A stretch of DNA of 64,000 nt. It comes from Harmothoe impar. Lineage: Eukaryota > Annelida > Polychaeta > Phyllodocida > Polynoidae. The notes under the pieces were generated by a model, which made no database searches, was not told the origin of the DNA, and worked only from the letters and a program-made list of their open reading frames with translations. The translations under genes and the position numbers were made by a program. Where the stretch lies: positions 43,528,942 to 43,592,941 of the forward strand of contig OX381704.1 in the NCBI GenBank assembly GCA_947462335.1. The letters run 5' to 3'. This document shows positions 33,464 to 43,913 of the stretch, in pieces. The first letter of the stretch is position 1. Every line of letters starts with the position of its first letter.

Positions 33464-34218
33464 TCACCCGGCTCGTTTTACCCTCTATAATTGATTCATC
33501 CCCTACTTGAGGGGCTGGCCGTGACATTATGTGTCGGTGGGCATTGCTGGGTCTTCACGCTCGGGCTGGAGGAGCGGCGTCGGCGGGTGCGGCCTGTAGT
33601 GTGGGAAGACAGGCCTGGCGCCTCCAGTCCTGCCACCAGGTGCGGATGGCGCCATCCAGTGCGGCGGCGCGCGGCTAGGGGGCGCTGCGGGCACAAAGCC
33701 GCCGCCGTACTTTAACTAAGGCAGCCACCGCCTATCTGCAGAGCAGCATGGTGGGGGCCATTGGGGCCGCATGGACTACGGTAACAACAACCTTAAAACT
33801 AAGTTCACTGGGAGGAGAGGGTCACATTCTGTCACGACCAGGGTACCTAGCCCATCGTCATGGATACAATGACTAGTGACGACTTCATCAACACTTCTAT
33901 TGGAGAAACGTGACTGAGCTCTAGCTTAAGGCCAACTTGGATTTGCTCAATCTGCTGTGATGTTATATGGTGCCAGGAAATCATTTACAACGCTGCCGTG
34001 ATTACAAATACACCAAGGAGAACTATGAATAGTGTCTTATATCATTGGATTAAAATGAAGACTACAGGAAAATACAATGACATCAATTACAATTTCCCCA
34101 ATCAATTTATCATTTTACGTATTACTATTAGAACTGTTTTGAGTGGCAGTTTCTAAGTGAGTGTGCATTTTTATATTTTATAATTATTCTATTCTGGTTG
34201 CACCAAGATTGGGTCACT

Positions 34219-35268
34219 ATGTACTGGATGAACAGACTGTCGTGGGGTCCTGGACACAGCCTCCTCCTGCTCCTGGGTACTGTGAGTCTGTTGGCAGTGC
34301 TGACTGAGTGCAGCCCCAGGGGTAACAGAGGGCAGGTTCTCCAGGGTGAGCATTACGAACAGGGTGAGGTATATGCTCAGGCGCTGGAAGCAGCAGCAGT
34401 GAACTTACACCAATTGAACCCTGATAAAAACAATGGTGGTGAGAAGGTGGGAGCGGACAGTGAGGCAGGTGTGTCTAGTAAAGAGACACAGGAGGAAGGA
34501 GGTGCGGGAAGAGAGCAACACAGGAAGGCTGATGTCTCTGGAGGCACTCAGCTACTGGAGCATCTCCTCCAGAGCGGGGACTCCCTCCGCAGGGGGACAT
34601 CTGCCTCCTCCCCATCAGGGGGCAGGACACAGCAGCAGAGCGCCAGCCGCGACCTGCTTAACGCGCTCCGCGAGCACCGCCATCAGCGCTTCCAGCAGCT
34701 GGAGCGGTTACAGACTGTACCGGAACCGGAAGGTGCCGACGATAGCCGCGACGGCGGTGTAGCCGCCGGCAGCAGCGCGGGAGGACTTATCCCACCGCCG
34801 GGCGCGGTATCACCGGAAGCACTAGGTCTCCTGCCGTCGTTGATGGTGCCCATCTCCCGCGGACGAGGAGGCGGCGGCACCCACAACTCGATCCTCCAGG
34901 GTCAGAGGGGCAATATGGACGTAATTAAGGGCAGCCGGCGCGCCTTTAACGTGACCAAGCTGGAGTACCTGAAGAAGGAGTGGTGTAAGACGGAGAGGTT
35001 CCGACAGGTGGTGCGGGAGGAGGGTTGCCTGCGGCGTGAGCTCATTAACCGCTTCTGTTACGGTCAGTGTAACTCCTTCTTCATCCCCAAGTCCAACAAA
35101 CACGACCCCAACACAGCCGCCTTCCGCTCCTGCGCCTTCTGCCGTCCACGACGTACCTTCAGCGTCACCGTCACGCTCATATGTCCCGCCAGGCGGCAGC
35201 GCCTTCTGCGGAAGAAGGTCGACGTCGTCAAGCAGTGTAAGTGCATGGCGCAGCGCTTTGACGACTAG
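34219..35268 (+). CDS. Gremlin-like secreted BMP antagonist (DAN family)
   Basis: Gremlins are extracellular cystine-knot proteins that bind BMPs and block receptor binding. The ATG at 34219 (a second at 34228) gives 349 residues. It opens with a Leu-rich signal peptide (about residues 1-30, ending near LTECS). The DAN domain fills residues 246-349, with nine cysteines at 256, 270, 280, 284, 305, 308, 322, 340 and 342 in the gremlin spacing, including EWCKTERF, NRFCYGQCNSFFIP, CAFCRPRR and VVKQCKCM. Between them lie about 200 residues of low-complexity Gln/Ser/Gly/Arg-rich sequence. Vertebrate gremlins total about 170-185 residues, so this pro-region is an expansion. The whole coding region is one exon, as in GREM1. 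A 51-bp array made from the end of this gene follows the stop. Confidence 0.92.
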   Translation: MYWMNRLSWGPGHSLLLLLGTVSLLAVLTECSPRGNRGQVLQGEHYEQGEVYAQALEAAAVNLHQLNPDKNNGGEKVGADSEAGVSSKETQEEGGAGREQHRKADVSGGTQLLEHLLQSGDSLRRGTSASSPSGGRTQQQSASRDLLNALREHRHQRFQQLERLQTVPEPEGADDSRDGGVAAGSSAGGLIPPPGAVSPEALGLLPSLMVPISRGRGGGGTHNSILQGQRGNMDVIKGSRRAFNVTKLEYLKKEWCKTERFRQVVREEGCLRRELINRFCYGQCNSFFIPKSNKHDPNTAAFRSCAFCRPRRTFSVTVTLICPARRQRLLRKKVDVVKQCKCMAQRFDD

Positions 35269-35475
35269 CGCGCCATGCACGTCGTCAAGCAGTGTAAGTG
35301 CATGACACTTTGACGACTGAGCACCATGCACGTCGTCAAGCAGTGTAAGTGCATGACACTTTGACGACTGAGCACCATGCACGTCGTCAAGCAGTGTAAG
35401 TGCATGACACTTTGACGACTGAGCACCATGCACGTCGTCAAGCAGTGTAAGTGTATGGCACTTTGACGACTGTGC
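35221..35475 (+). repeat. 51-bp minisatellite derived from the 3' end of the gremlin coding sequence
   Basis: The first unit is the authentic coding end (GTCGTCAAGCAGTGTAAGTG, from 35223). Copies restart at 35278, 35329, 35380 and 35431. The step is 57 bp once, then 51 bp, always in the gremlin frame. Each copy repeats the codons for VVKQCKCM and then a TGA, so all extra copies are untranslated. Confidence 0.92.
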
Positions 35476-35561
35476 ACATATTATGCCTGGGAGGTCATGG
35501 ACACATGGCAGTGCCACCCTCTGGGGATTTGTGGAAGCTCGCACTGCCTAAGTACACAATG

Positions 35562-35567
35562 AATAAA
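35562..35567 (+). terminator. Gremlin polyadenylation signal
   Basis: AATAAA about 295 bases after the stop, the first such hexamer beyond the minisatellite. Confidence 0.55.
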
Positions 35568-35808
35568 GGTAGGGTGTTCCATACGAAATTAATTATTAAT
35601 TACAAATAACATTTTTTTCGTGGTCCTTAGAGAGAAGACATGTAGAAATGCTATGCAAAAATCAGAATTAAGATACCCCTATCAGTAAGTACTGGAGGGT
35701 GATGAGAAGTTGAAAAAACCCTCATATTATTACCCCTGCTGCTCTATACGTAACCTCTGAGATGAGTGGCACTCATACTCAGTGTACAGCGGGGTCTGCA
35801 GTGTGGTA

Positions 35809-36072
35809 CACTCAAAAAATAAACTTGTCTCCAGACTCTTCAAAGTGACGGTCATAAAATAAATGAGTCAAAAACTTGTCTAAGTGACAAGGAAGCGGGT
35901 CTTCTAACTGGAAATAGAAGACCCACTTGGTATGTGCCAGCCCAAAACCCGACATTTGCCAGCTCCAGATTCTATTTGTGGGATGGTAACCTGATACATT
36001 AGACAACTTTTGACTCGTTTATTTTATGACAGTCACTTCGACGAGTCTGGAGACGAGTTTACTTTTTCAGTG
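35809..36072. mobile_element. TA-flanked MITE with about 75-bp terminal inverted repeats
   Basis: The left arm begins CACTCAAAAAATAAACTTGT; the right arm is its complement with about ten differences and ends TACTTTTTCAGTG. TA on both sides (35807-35808, 36073-36074) suggests the Tc1/mariner group. Both arms share CTCCAGACTC and GTCATAAAATAAA. Confidence 0.85.
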
Positions 36073-36074
36073 TA

Positions 36075-39000
36075 GGTAGTCACAGTGCATGCAGTAGTAC
36101 ACTCGGAGACAGAGAAATCAATGATATTCAACTAACCATATATCATTAAGTAAATATATTAGCCACCTAATTATTTTGCCATCTTAATATATGATTCAAT
36201 ATCTTTCTATGGGTATTTTCTAACTATGAAATTGTATAGTTTTAATCCATGTTAACATGGCCTTCACAATGGTCAATTTCCGGGGGAGATATGAATACTT
36301 TTGTCAAATTTCGAAAATGCATTGCATGTATAAATATGCCCTCTTTAAAATTACAAAATACCATTTTTTGTATATTGAACCTATCTTACCCGGTAGCTAC
36401 TTGTAAGTTTTGTTTTAGTCATATCTCCTTAACCATGGGACATATAAAAAATGGTATGGGCTGAAAATATGCCCCAATATGTGTAGAATACCCTTAGTGA
36501 AAGATATTTAATGAGAGAAGTATAGATTCTCCCGGAAATAACAATATCTGAAATAGTATAGGCTACTCCCATACTGCACAGTGAGTGCCACAGTAGACCT
36601 ACCCACACAGTGGCCGCTCAGGGGTAACGCAGGGCTGACTGCAGTTAACTCCCTAATAAAGGCAATGAACAGGTCGATGTTGTGCTCTCAAGGAAATAGA
36701 GAATGTGATACCATTGAAAAGACGAGGTTGGAAGAACATGGCGATGGGGCACTTATTGACAAAGACTGTCAAAATGAGACAGTCTCGTGCAGTTATGACA
36801 GTAAGAACTACAGTCCCAAAATGGAAATGACATTTTGGGTAACCCCCATGAACACCATTATATATCCGATATTGATCATTATATATAAAACGAAATAGCG
36901 TCAGCGCTACCCGCTGTGTAACTGCATGCTCAGTTGGGCTCAGTTGGACTCGAATGGGGTGCATTCTCGGGAGCAGTTGTCTGGTAACTAAGGAACTCGC
37001 AAAGGGTCTAGCTAGGTAGGCAATGTACTGGCAAAACTCACCTTTTTGCTATTTTCTCTTCAGATAAGGGTACTAGAACATAGTCCATCTCAAATCTGGG
37101 GGATATTTTGAATATCTTTCAGATTTTGCAATGCATTTTGTTGTAGCTAAACTAGATCTCTTGCGATAAGGATTCCAACACCTTTTCCCAGTGCATTGCC
37201 TATTGATCTAGACCCTTTTGGGGAGTTGTTATCTTAGGGAAGGGAAGCCTGATAAGGGCTACGCTGAACTGTGTGACGTAGGTTCTGCTCCCGAGAATTA
37301 TGTCTACATTCAGTTTCCAGACATATACATAAAGAAGGGTGCTTTCATATCATTGTAACTTGTAGTACATGTATGTACATGTATTTGTAAATATAAACTG
37401 TATGGAACCAGTAAAGGCCATGCATATGTCAATTGGGAAATTTGAGGGAGATCTCGCTGATTGATTCTTTATCATTTTCATTCCACAACGATATTGCAGG
37501 ATATATCAAGTCTCTGAGGGGCATTTGTTTGGAACAAAATGTGAATACTATTTAGTGAACGATGCTACAGGTCTAAAGGTGTTAATACATAACATGATAG
37601 AAAACCATGTGCATGTATATGTATAGCAAATCCCGTTCAAAGCACTGCATTGACTTTGCAGGAATATGAATCGTTTTGTGTTTATGTATAGTTTATGAAA
37701 CGCACAGTTTGTTATGTCTTTGAATCCCAAACTGAACATTCATTCAGGCTATGGAAAATTCTAATGAAGACGAATGACACAGTTCCACATCCATATAATC
37801 TTGCATATAGTATACATTTGGACAATGCATGGTTGGGATGCACCAGCCTTTTATCATTTATGTAATATATTTATGTTTATGTCACATATGTATAGGTTTA
37901 CTGTACCAAATCATCATCCACTTCTGTCAACTTGATTGTATTAACTATTTAAGGCTGACATGATGCCCAAAGGTACACACATCCTCTTTGGACTATAAAT
38001 GTCTTGTTGAATACTGTTATAAAGCCTATATTATGTAGGCCTATATCTTACTTTATGTGGCCCGCCTTCGTTAGCACCTGCCACAGTGGCGACAAAGTTA
38101 TCAGGACATGCCGACACGTGTTGATACTCGTGGTTAAGTGTTCTTCAAAGTATTTTAAAGTCCACTTAGCTCCTTTCAATACACTAACACATGTAAAAAG
38201 CCCTTCCGGACTCTTGGTATTCAAGTGTCTTTTGAGATGAAAAAGAAACATGCTGACACTTTCACAGAATCGTGTGAAACGATCCAAAGATGAGCCATTT
38301 TTAACAACGGGGTGGAAGGTTTGAGCGGGCAACAATGACTGCAACAGATTTGAATCCTGCTTCTGGGGAGGGGGAGGGGTGTGTGGATCCATTTCACGGG
38401 GGATCTTTTTTCCGTGCACTTGTACAAAAAGCCACAAACCCCCCTCATTATCAATTTCTATACTCCCCATATGAAGTAGACTGACTGAGACTGAGTATTG
38501 GGTCGTTATCGTTTCAGATATCGTTCCTGTCTACACGTATAAAGGCCTCTGTCAAGAGGATGCAACATTATTTATTGCCACTTCTCCTTGATCCCTTCTC
38601 CGATGTGTACATATGATATGGAGACGATGTATTCGGGGAAGAGTTCTCTTTTACCTAGTTTGTTGTTGAGACTAAAGAAATAAATGCCAGGATATACATG
38701 ACTCTATACGTGTCCTCTTGTCACCTTTATTATAGGCCTATACCTAGAAGTATTAAAACCCCATATTGTAAAGGGGGTTATCACGCAACTCGGGTAACAT
38801 AATACACATGTACACAAGTTCCCCAAAGGTCCCAACAGATGAGGTGAGTTCAATGTCTGTGTATACGTCTACTGGAGAAAACCACCACCCTCTTTGCGTT
38901 TTGCTATTATCGGTAATAGTTAAAGAGGCACTGTCATCAACTACAGGTAATTTTACTCCTACTGACATAAAGTAAACGATACTGAGTAACGCACCCATGC

Positions 39001-39375
39001 ATGGTGACAATGCAACTTTGATTAAGCTTTTATGAAGCTTTTTTTTTTCTTTTAATTTTTTTTTTCTTTAGTTCATTCTTGCCCTCTGGCGCGAAATAGG
39101 GGGTGCATCCTCCTATTGCCTCTTTATGAGGCAAAAAATAAGACATGTTTCTGGCTACATGGTCTGAAAATGTAGGTTAGTTTAATAGGTCGGATTTTAT
39201 TTTTCACTTTCAAAAAACAACAATTGACTCGTGAACTGCAGTGTTGACTCACGAACCACAACATCAATTCGCGGAGCTTCAGCTTGACTCTAAAACAGCA
39301 ACAAAATGGCCAAAAATATTGGTAGTATTTTCTTTTCAAATTGGATAAAAATGTCTAGGGTCGGCCCTGCTTTCT
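36075..39375. other. Gene-free AT-rich stretch
   Basis: No exon, RNA gene or well-bounded transposon was recognised. Short open frames here (for example 36581-36898 and 38048-38470) lack family resemblance. Confidence 0.45.
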
Positions 39376-39377
39376 TA

Positions 39378-39616
39378 CACAGAGAAAAAAACCGCGTCCA
39401 GGTTGCCTCCAGAATGACTCCCCTCTTTAGGGGAGCCCAGGTCCTCATTTAACTCCCTTAGGTGAGTCAGGGAACTATGTGACTCCCCCAGGTGGCTCAT
39501 TTAGGTAGGCCAGGGAGTCACCTGAGAGAGTCACAGGCAGCCTGGGCTCCCCTAAAGAGGGGAGTCATTCTGGAGGCAACCTGGACTCCCTTTTGACGCT
39601 GTTTCTTCTTTCTGTG
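39378..39616. mobile_element. TA-flanked MITE with nested local palindromes
   Basis: Left end CACAGAGAAA, right end TTCTTTCTGTG, TA on each side (39376-39377, 39617-39618). Inside each arm GGTTGCCTCCAGAATGACTC is followed by CTCCCCTCTTTAGGGGAG, itself a 7-bp stem with a 4-base loop. The arms pair over about 60 bp. Confidence 0.85.
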
Positions 39617-39618
39617 TA

Positions 39619-42600
39619 GGTACGTCAGGTAACCTGAAACAGACATTTTTATTTTGCCTGATCCAATAGACATAATTGTATATTTTTATGCATTTCACAG
39701 ACCAGTATTACCACAAGACCTAGCGGCTTTTCACGAACACGGCATCTTCAGATCTTAATGAATATTGTGTCAGACAGCCATGTATGCATACAGTTATAAT
39801 ATGATGGAGAAGTGCGATAAGACCTGCCCCTGCATGTAGGACCAGATATACAAGCCCTACTTGACCCATCCCATCTGCATGCAGTTTGTAATAGTGACGC
39901 GGTACTATTACATGGAATCCGGCTGTGTCTGCTACTATCGGTATGTGCAGGTATGCATTCCGGGTGCATGTCGGCTGTGAATTGTTTACCCGGGGTGGTG
40001 TATTCGTGTTGGCCAGGTTTTGATTGCCCAAAAAGGCCAGGCGGGGGCGCCTAACCATTAATTTGCCGCTGGGGTCGCGGCGGTGGCGGCTACGGCGTTT
40101 AGACTGGGTGGCGCTACCTGGCGACGCACACAGACAACAAGGGCGCCCATTGTGGCGGCAGGTGCGGGAGGAGTGGGGCAGGAGGACGGCCCCCTGATCC
40201 CACTACTTCACATGCTGCTGGTGATGAATGAGGCTGACATGGGTGCATGGAGGACCTACCCTTTACCCTCCTCCACACACTGCTCCTGGCGCTGAGGACA
40301 TGCTGACGCCCGCCACGGGCCACTATAAGCTGGGAAACAAGGGCTATGATCCGGGTCCTATCTAGTATTAAAGGTCCTGTCTATCCCTGTCTGGGAGATA
40401 TTACAGGGGTCAAGGGTGAAGGGGTAAATAACAGACAAGGAGGGGGGGGGGGGGCATTGTATGTGACTATAAGTGGGATCACTATCTGCCCTAAGGCCTA
40501 TATCATGTGGCATGTTAATTTATAAATTATCCACTTACCATTTTAGTCACGGAGAGACTCCAAACTGTCCTATACATCTGGGGGCACCGGGGACTAATTT
40601 GCCATAATTATAATTGACTATTATGAATTCCACATAACCTTTATCTAACACCATCTCAAATGTAAACCTAATTCATAGTGTTATTATTCTTATCTTAGTA
40701 CCACAGGCCAGCTCCTTTATATATGGATATGCACCACTAAATTAAAAGGTGCTTAGTAAAATCTAGCTGATTGTCGATCGACTAACGATTTTTCTCAATG
40801 ACTCTTAGGGATATCAGCCTGATGTCACAGGATTCATTTGCATTTTGGAGGGCATTCTAATTTGGGTGCATCATGAGAAAATCTTGTATTTCTACATTTC
40901 CACACAGAAAAGAATCCCCAACAATATCTCAATATAAATGCAGGCACACATTTATATAATCGATAGAAACATGTTGAAAACAAGAAAATAAGGGGTCACA
41001 GGCAAAATGAAATTATCCTGAATTCATCAAAATAATTTCTAATATATTTACTGTATGAGCCTATGGGCATGGCAAATAGGAAATAGAGCGATCAGGATTC
41101 GTAGAATGCCAAGGTGTGGCACTTGAATGGTGGATGAAGTAAGATCGTGACATGTAAGTGGGGAAAATCTGCAATTATCATGGTTACGTTTTTTGCCACC
41201 AGGTGTCGTATGCGTAGCTTGTGTTAACTACCTTTAACTTGCAACATGGCCAGGGGACATCTTGGATCATGGCATTTTTATTCATAAACAGGGGACAATT
41301 CATGTTATTTCTAAGTGACAACGTAAAAATGATAGCTCTTAAAATTCAACAGGGCGCATGCACCCTTGCCCCCATCCAGGGCCCCACATGTTACACAACT
41401 TTAACCGTCCATCTACACAAGCGCACGCCGAAGCTAGCCGACCGGGCTAGCCGAGCCCTGCAAGTCTACAGTCTAGCTGCAGCATTAAGAACTTTTAGAA
41501 GCGAAACATTTTAATACGCAGTTCTCTGCCCCCGGGAGCTCCCCTGGTGCACAGAGCAGCCACCTTTGACCCCAGGAGACAGACAGAGGTCCCCCCAGGC
41601 TACTCCCCTGCCCCCAGACCCCCTCCTCCCCGGCGCCTCAGCACCGCTGCTACAACGTTCACCGCCTGCCATCCGTCGTCGTTGGAAGCCGCACTTGATC
41701 CGGTCGGCACGTCGCCATCCGCTGCCGCACGCACGCGGCTAACCCGGAGCCCCGCCGACAGAGGTCTCCGTCGTCGGCCGGGGGCTGGCGCCATCCGATT
41801 AGCGGCGTGAAGGTCGGGCCGGGCTCACGGCGCCAGGTCGGGTCGTGGCCGGGCCTCGGCCGCCGTGAGGGCGCCGCGCAACGTCGGGACGCGTCACACA
41901 GGAGCCGGGAGCCGCGCGGGCCTGGGGCCAGCTGGGCCGCCTCTACCCCGTCATTATCTATGTGCCGTAGTACTCAGGTAGAGGAGGAGTAGGAGGGGGG
42001 GGGGGAGGGGGGGGGGGCTTCACTCACTCACCACCACTCCCAGTACTACCCCCATACCGCACACAGCCTCTACATGATTGTATACCCCCATGTGACGCCC
42101 ACGGCCGCTGGTTACTATCATGTCCCGTGGTTTACTGCAGACTGCACACCGATAACCAGCATGAAGTCGCCGCCAGGTGGGGCGACGGAGGCGCGGCCGG
42201 GAGGACCCCCTGCGGAGGGAAGTGCCTGCCCCCGCCACCAGGGGTCAGCAGGGGTCAGGGGTCGTGCCGGCAGGTGTGCTGCTGGAATCCACACCGACTT
42301 TCTCCGAACCCTAGAGCTCCTGGGAGAAGGCAGAACAAACAAAAAGAAACATCGTGTCTTCAACACTCATATATTAATATAGAAAGTTCTCCTGGCATGG
42401 TCAGACACCTTATTTTCTTGTAAATAAAATGTACCGTGGCACATCATATTGTATGTCAGAATATAATCATACCACTTTCACACTGGCACAATTGTATCTC
42501 ACACTAATCCAGTAAAGTGCTTCATTGGAGACGTTGAGTCCCAAGTTCAAACCGCGGTTTGTTCAAGAAATACCTAAACCCCTGGTGCGGGTTATACAAA

Positions 42601-42960
42601 ATTATACTTACGGGTATACACAACTATAGTAGCGAAAATCGGACCCAGGTGCGAGATATAGAGATTCCTCAGAGTCTAGGTGCGGGTATTACGACGAGTG
42701 CTGTTACAGTGGGAGAGCATACTTTTTACATTTGATTTTAAATATAGCTCCAATTATCTACATAATTGCTAAATAACCTGATGCTAACTGGAAGAGGGCT
42801 CATCCGAACTTTTTTCGTATGCACCTTTTCAAGGGGCCGTGAAATTTTTGAACCTACCATCAAAGAGCCGGTGCCCCGCCCTCGAGATCCCCCCCCCCCC
42901 CCCCAGGATAACGCTTAGTGCCTTACACTTTACAGTTCAACCGTGCGTTATCATCTATCT
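39619..42960. other. Intergenic DNA with two GC-rich blocks
   Basis: The GC-rich, CG-dense blocks are about 40020-40320 and 41520-42330. Open frames there (41547-41810, 42074-42382) are Pro/Arg/Ala-rich, as expected from composition, and I do not call them genes. The blocks could be regulatory. A CCACCAGGGGTCAG CTCF-like motif lies at 42236-42249. Confidence 0.4.
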
Positions 42961-42967
42961 ACATGTA

Positions 42968-43146
42968 CCGTAAAACCTCGCGTGTAGGCCGCGGCTAGTA
43001 CGCGAATCAGATCGCAGGTGCGGCTTGTTGGGGTGCGGCTTATACGCGAGTTTTTGCTCAAAAGTCACAATAGTGCGGCTTATATGATCGCAATAAAGTC
43101 GGGTGCGGCTTATACGCTAGTTAGGCTTATACGCGAGATTTTACGG
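42968..43146. mobile_element. MITE, CCGTAAAACCTCGCGT family
   Basis: Flanked by TA (42966-42967, 43147-43148). The left end CCGTAAAACCTCGCGT mirrors the right end ACGCGAGATTTTACGG. The interior is tandem GTGCGGCTTATACGCGAG words. Same family as the outer element at 9838-10651. Confidence 0.8.
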
Positions 43147-43852
43147 TACTGCGTTCTTTTTATCATTGTAGAACATAGTATTCAATACCCAAGGACACCT
43201 TTACCCCATAACCGACTCTGTGGCCTGATGAGGTGAGGGATCCACAGGACATTCGGTCCTGCAAATTGTCAATGTTGCAGGACCGGCTACATTTTTGAAA
43301 TGACCGGATAGCCACATATTTGACAATTTATGTACTTTCACTTTACATATGTATATGATTTGATTGAAAGTACATATTATTTGTAATCATCTATGGCTAA
43401 ATCAGGATGAATACATAGATTTACACAGTATATTGACAAACACGTTTCAGGTTTAGAGACCAACTAATTTTTTTTTGGTTCAGAAAAGTCCAACATGTCA
43501 CTGGACATTCGGTCCTGTAACACTTGTCAATCTGCTGGACTGGTGGCATTTTAGTAGTCCATTGCATCTGTCCTGCATGTTTTCGCAAAGACTGCCGGCT
43601 ATGTGATGCAACATGTATGGTATAGGATTGATTTTGCACAAAAGAAACACCTTGAAAATACACTATGGAACGCCTCTCCCCTATGACATGTTAAATGTCG
43701 GGCATAAATCTGTTACCTCCAGGTCTATGTGTACCCTGTGTTCTCTACCCCTATTCCTCCAGGCTGGACACTGTGGGTACCTGCATCTCACTCCAGTATG
43801 TGAATGTCATCTCTATATACCCTGACCTTTACTCCCACCCACTGACCACATG

Positions 43853-43859
43853 TATAAAA
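43853..43859 (+). promoter_or_regulatory. TATA box of the sulfotransferase gene
   Basis: TATAAAA lies 55-61 bases before the ATG, leaving room for a 5' UTR of about 30 bases. Confidence 0.6.
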
Positions 43860-43913
43860 TACCAGTAACTCACCTCTACATCATCAGATCTACTTGGACT
43901 CTCACCCAGCAAC

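Noticed and set aside
34822..35544. 240-residue minus-strand frame antisense to gremlin
   Set aside because: It is the shadow of a GC-rich coding exon and the 51-bp array; the plus-strand frame has the DAN domain.
41547..42382. Pro/Arg/Ala-rich ORFs in the GC-rich block
   Set aside because: Stop codons are rare in GC-rich DNA; both strands show similar frames and none has domain-like content.
42685..42705. GACGAGTGCTGTT near 42690 shared with the LTR
   Set aside because: Only 13 bases match and the flanks diverge; not enough to call a solo LTR fragment.
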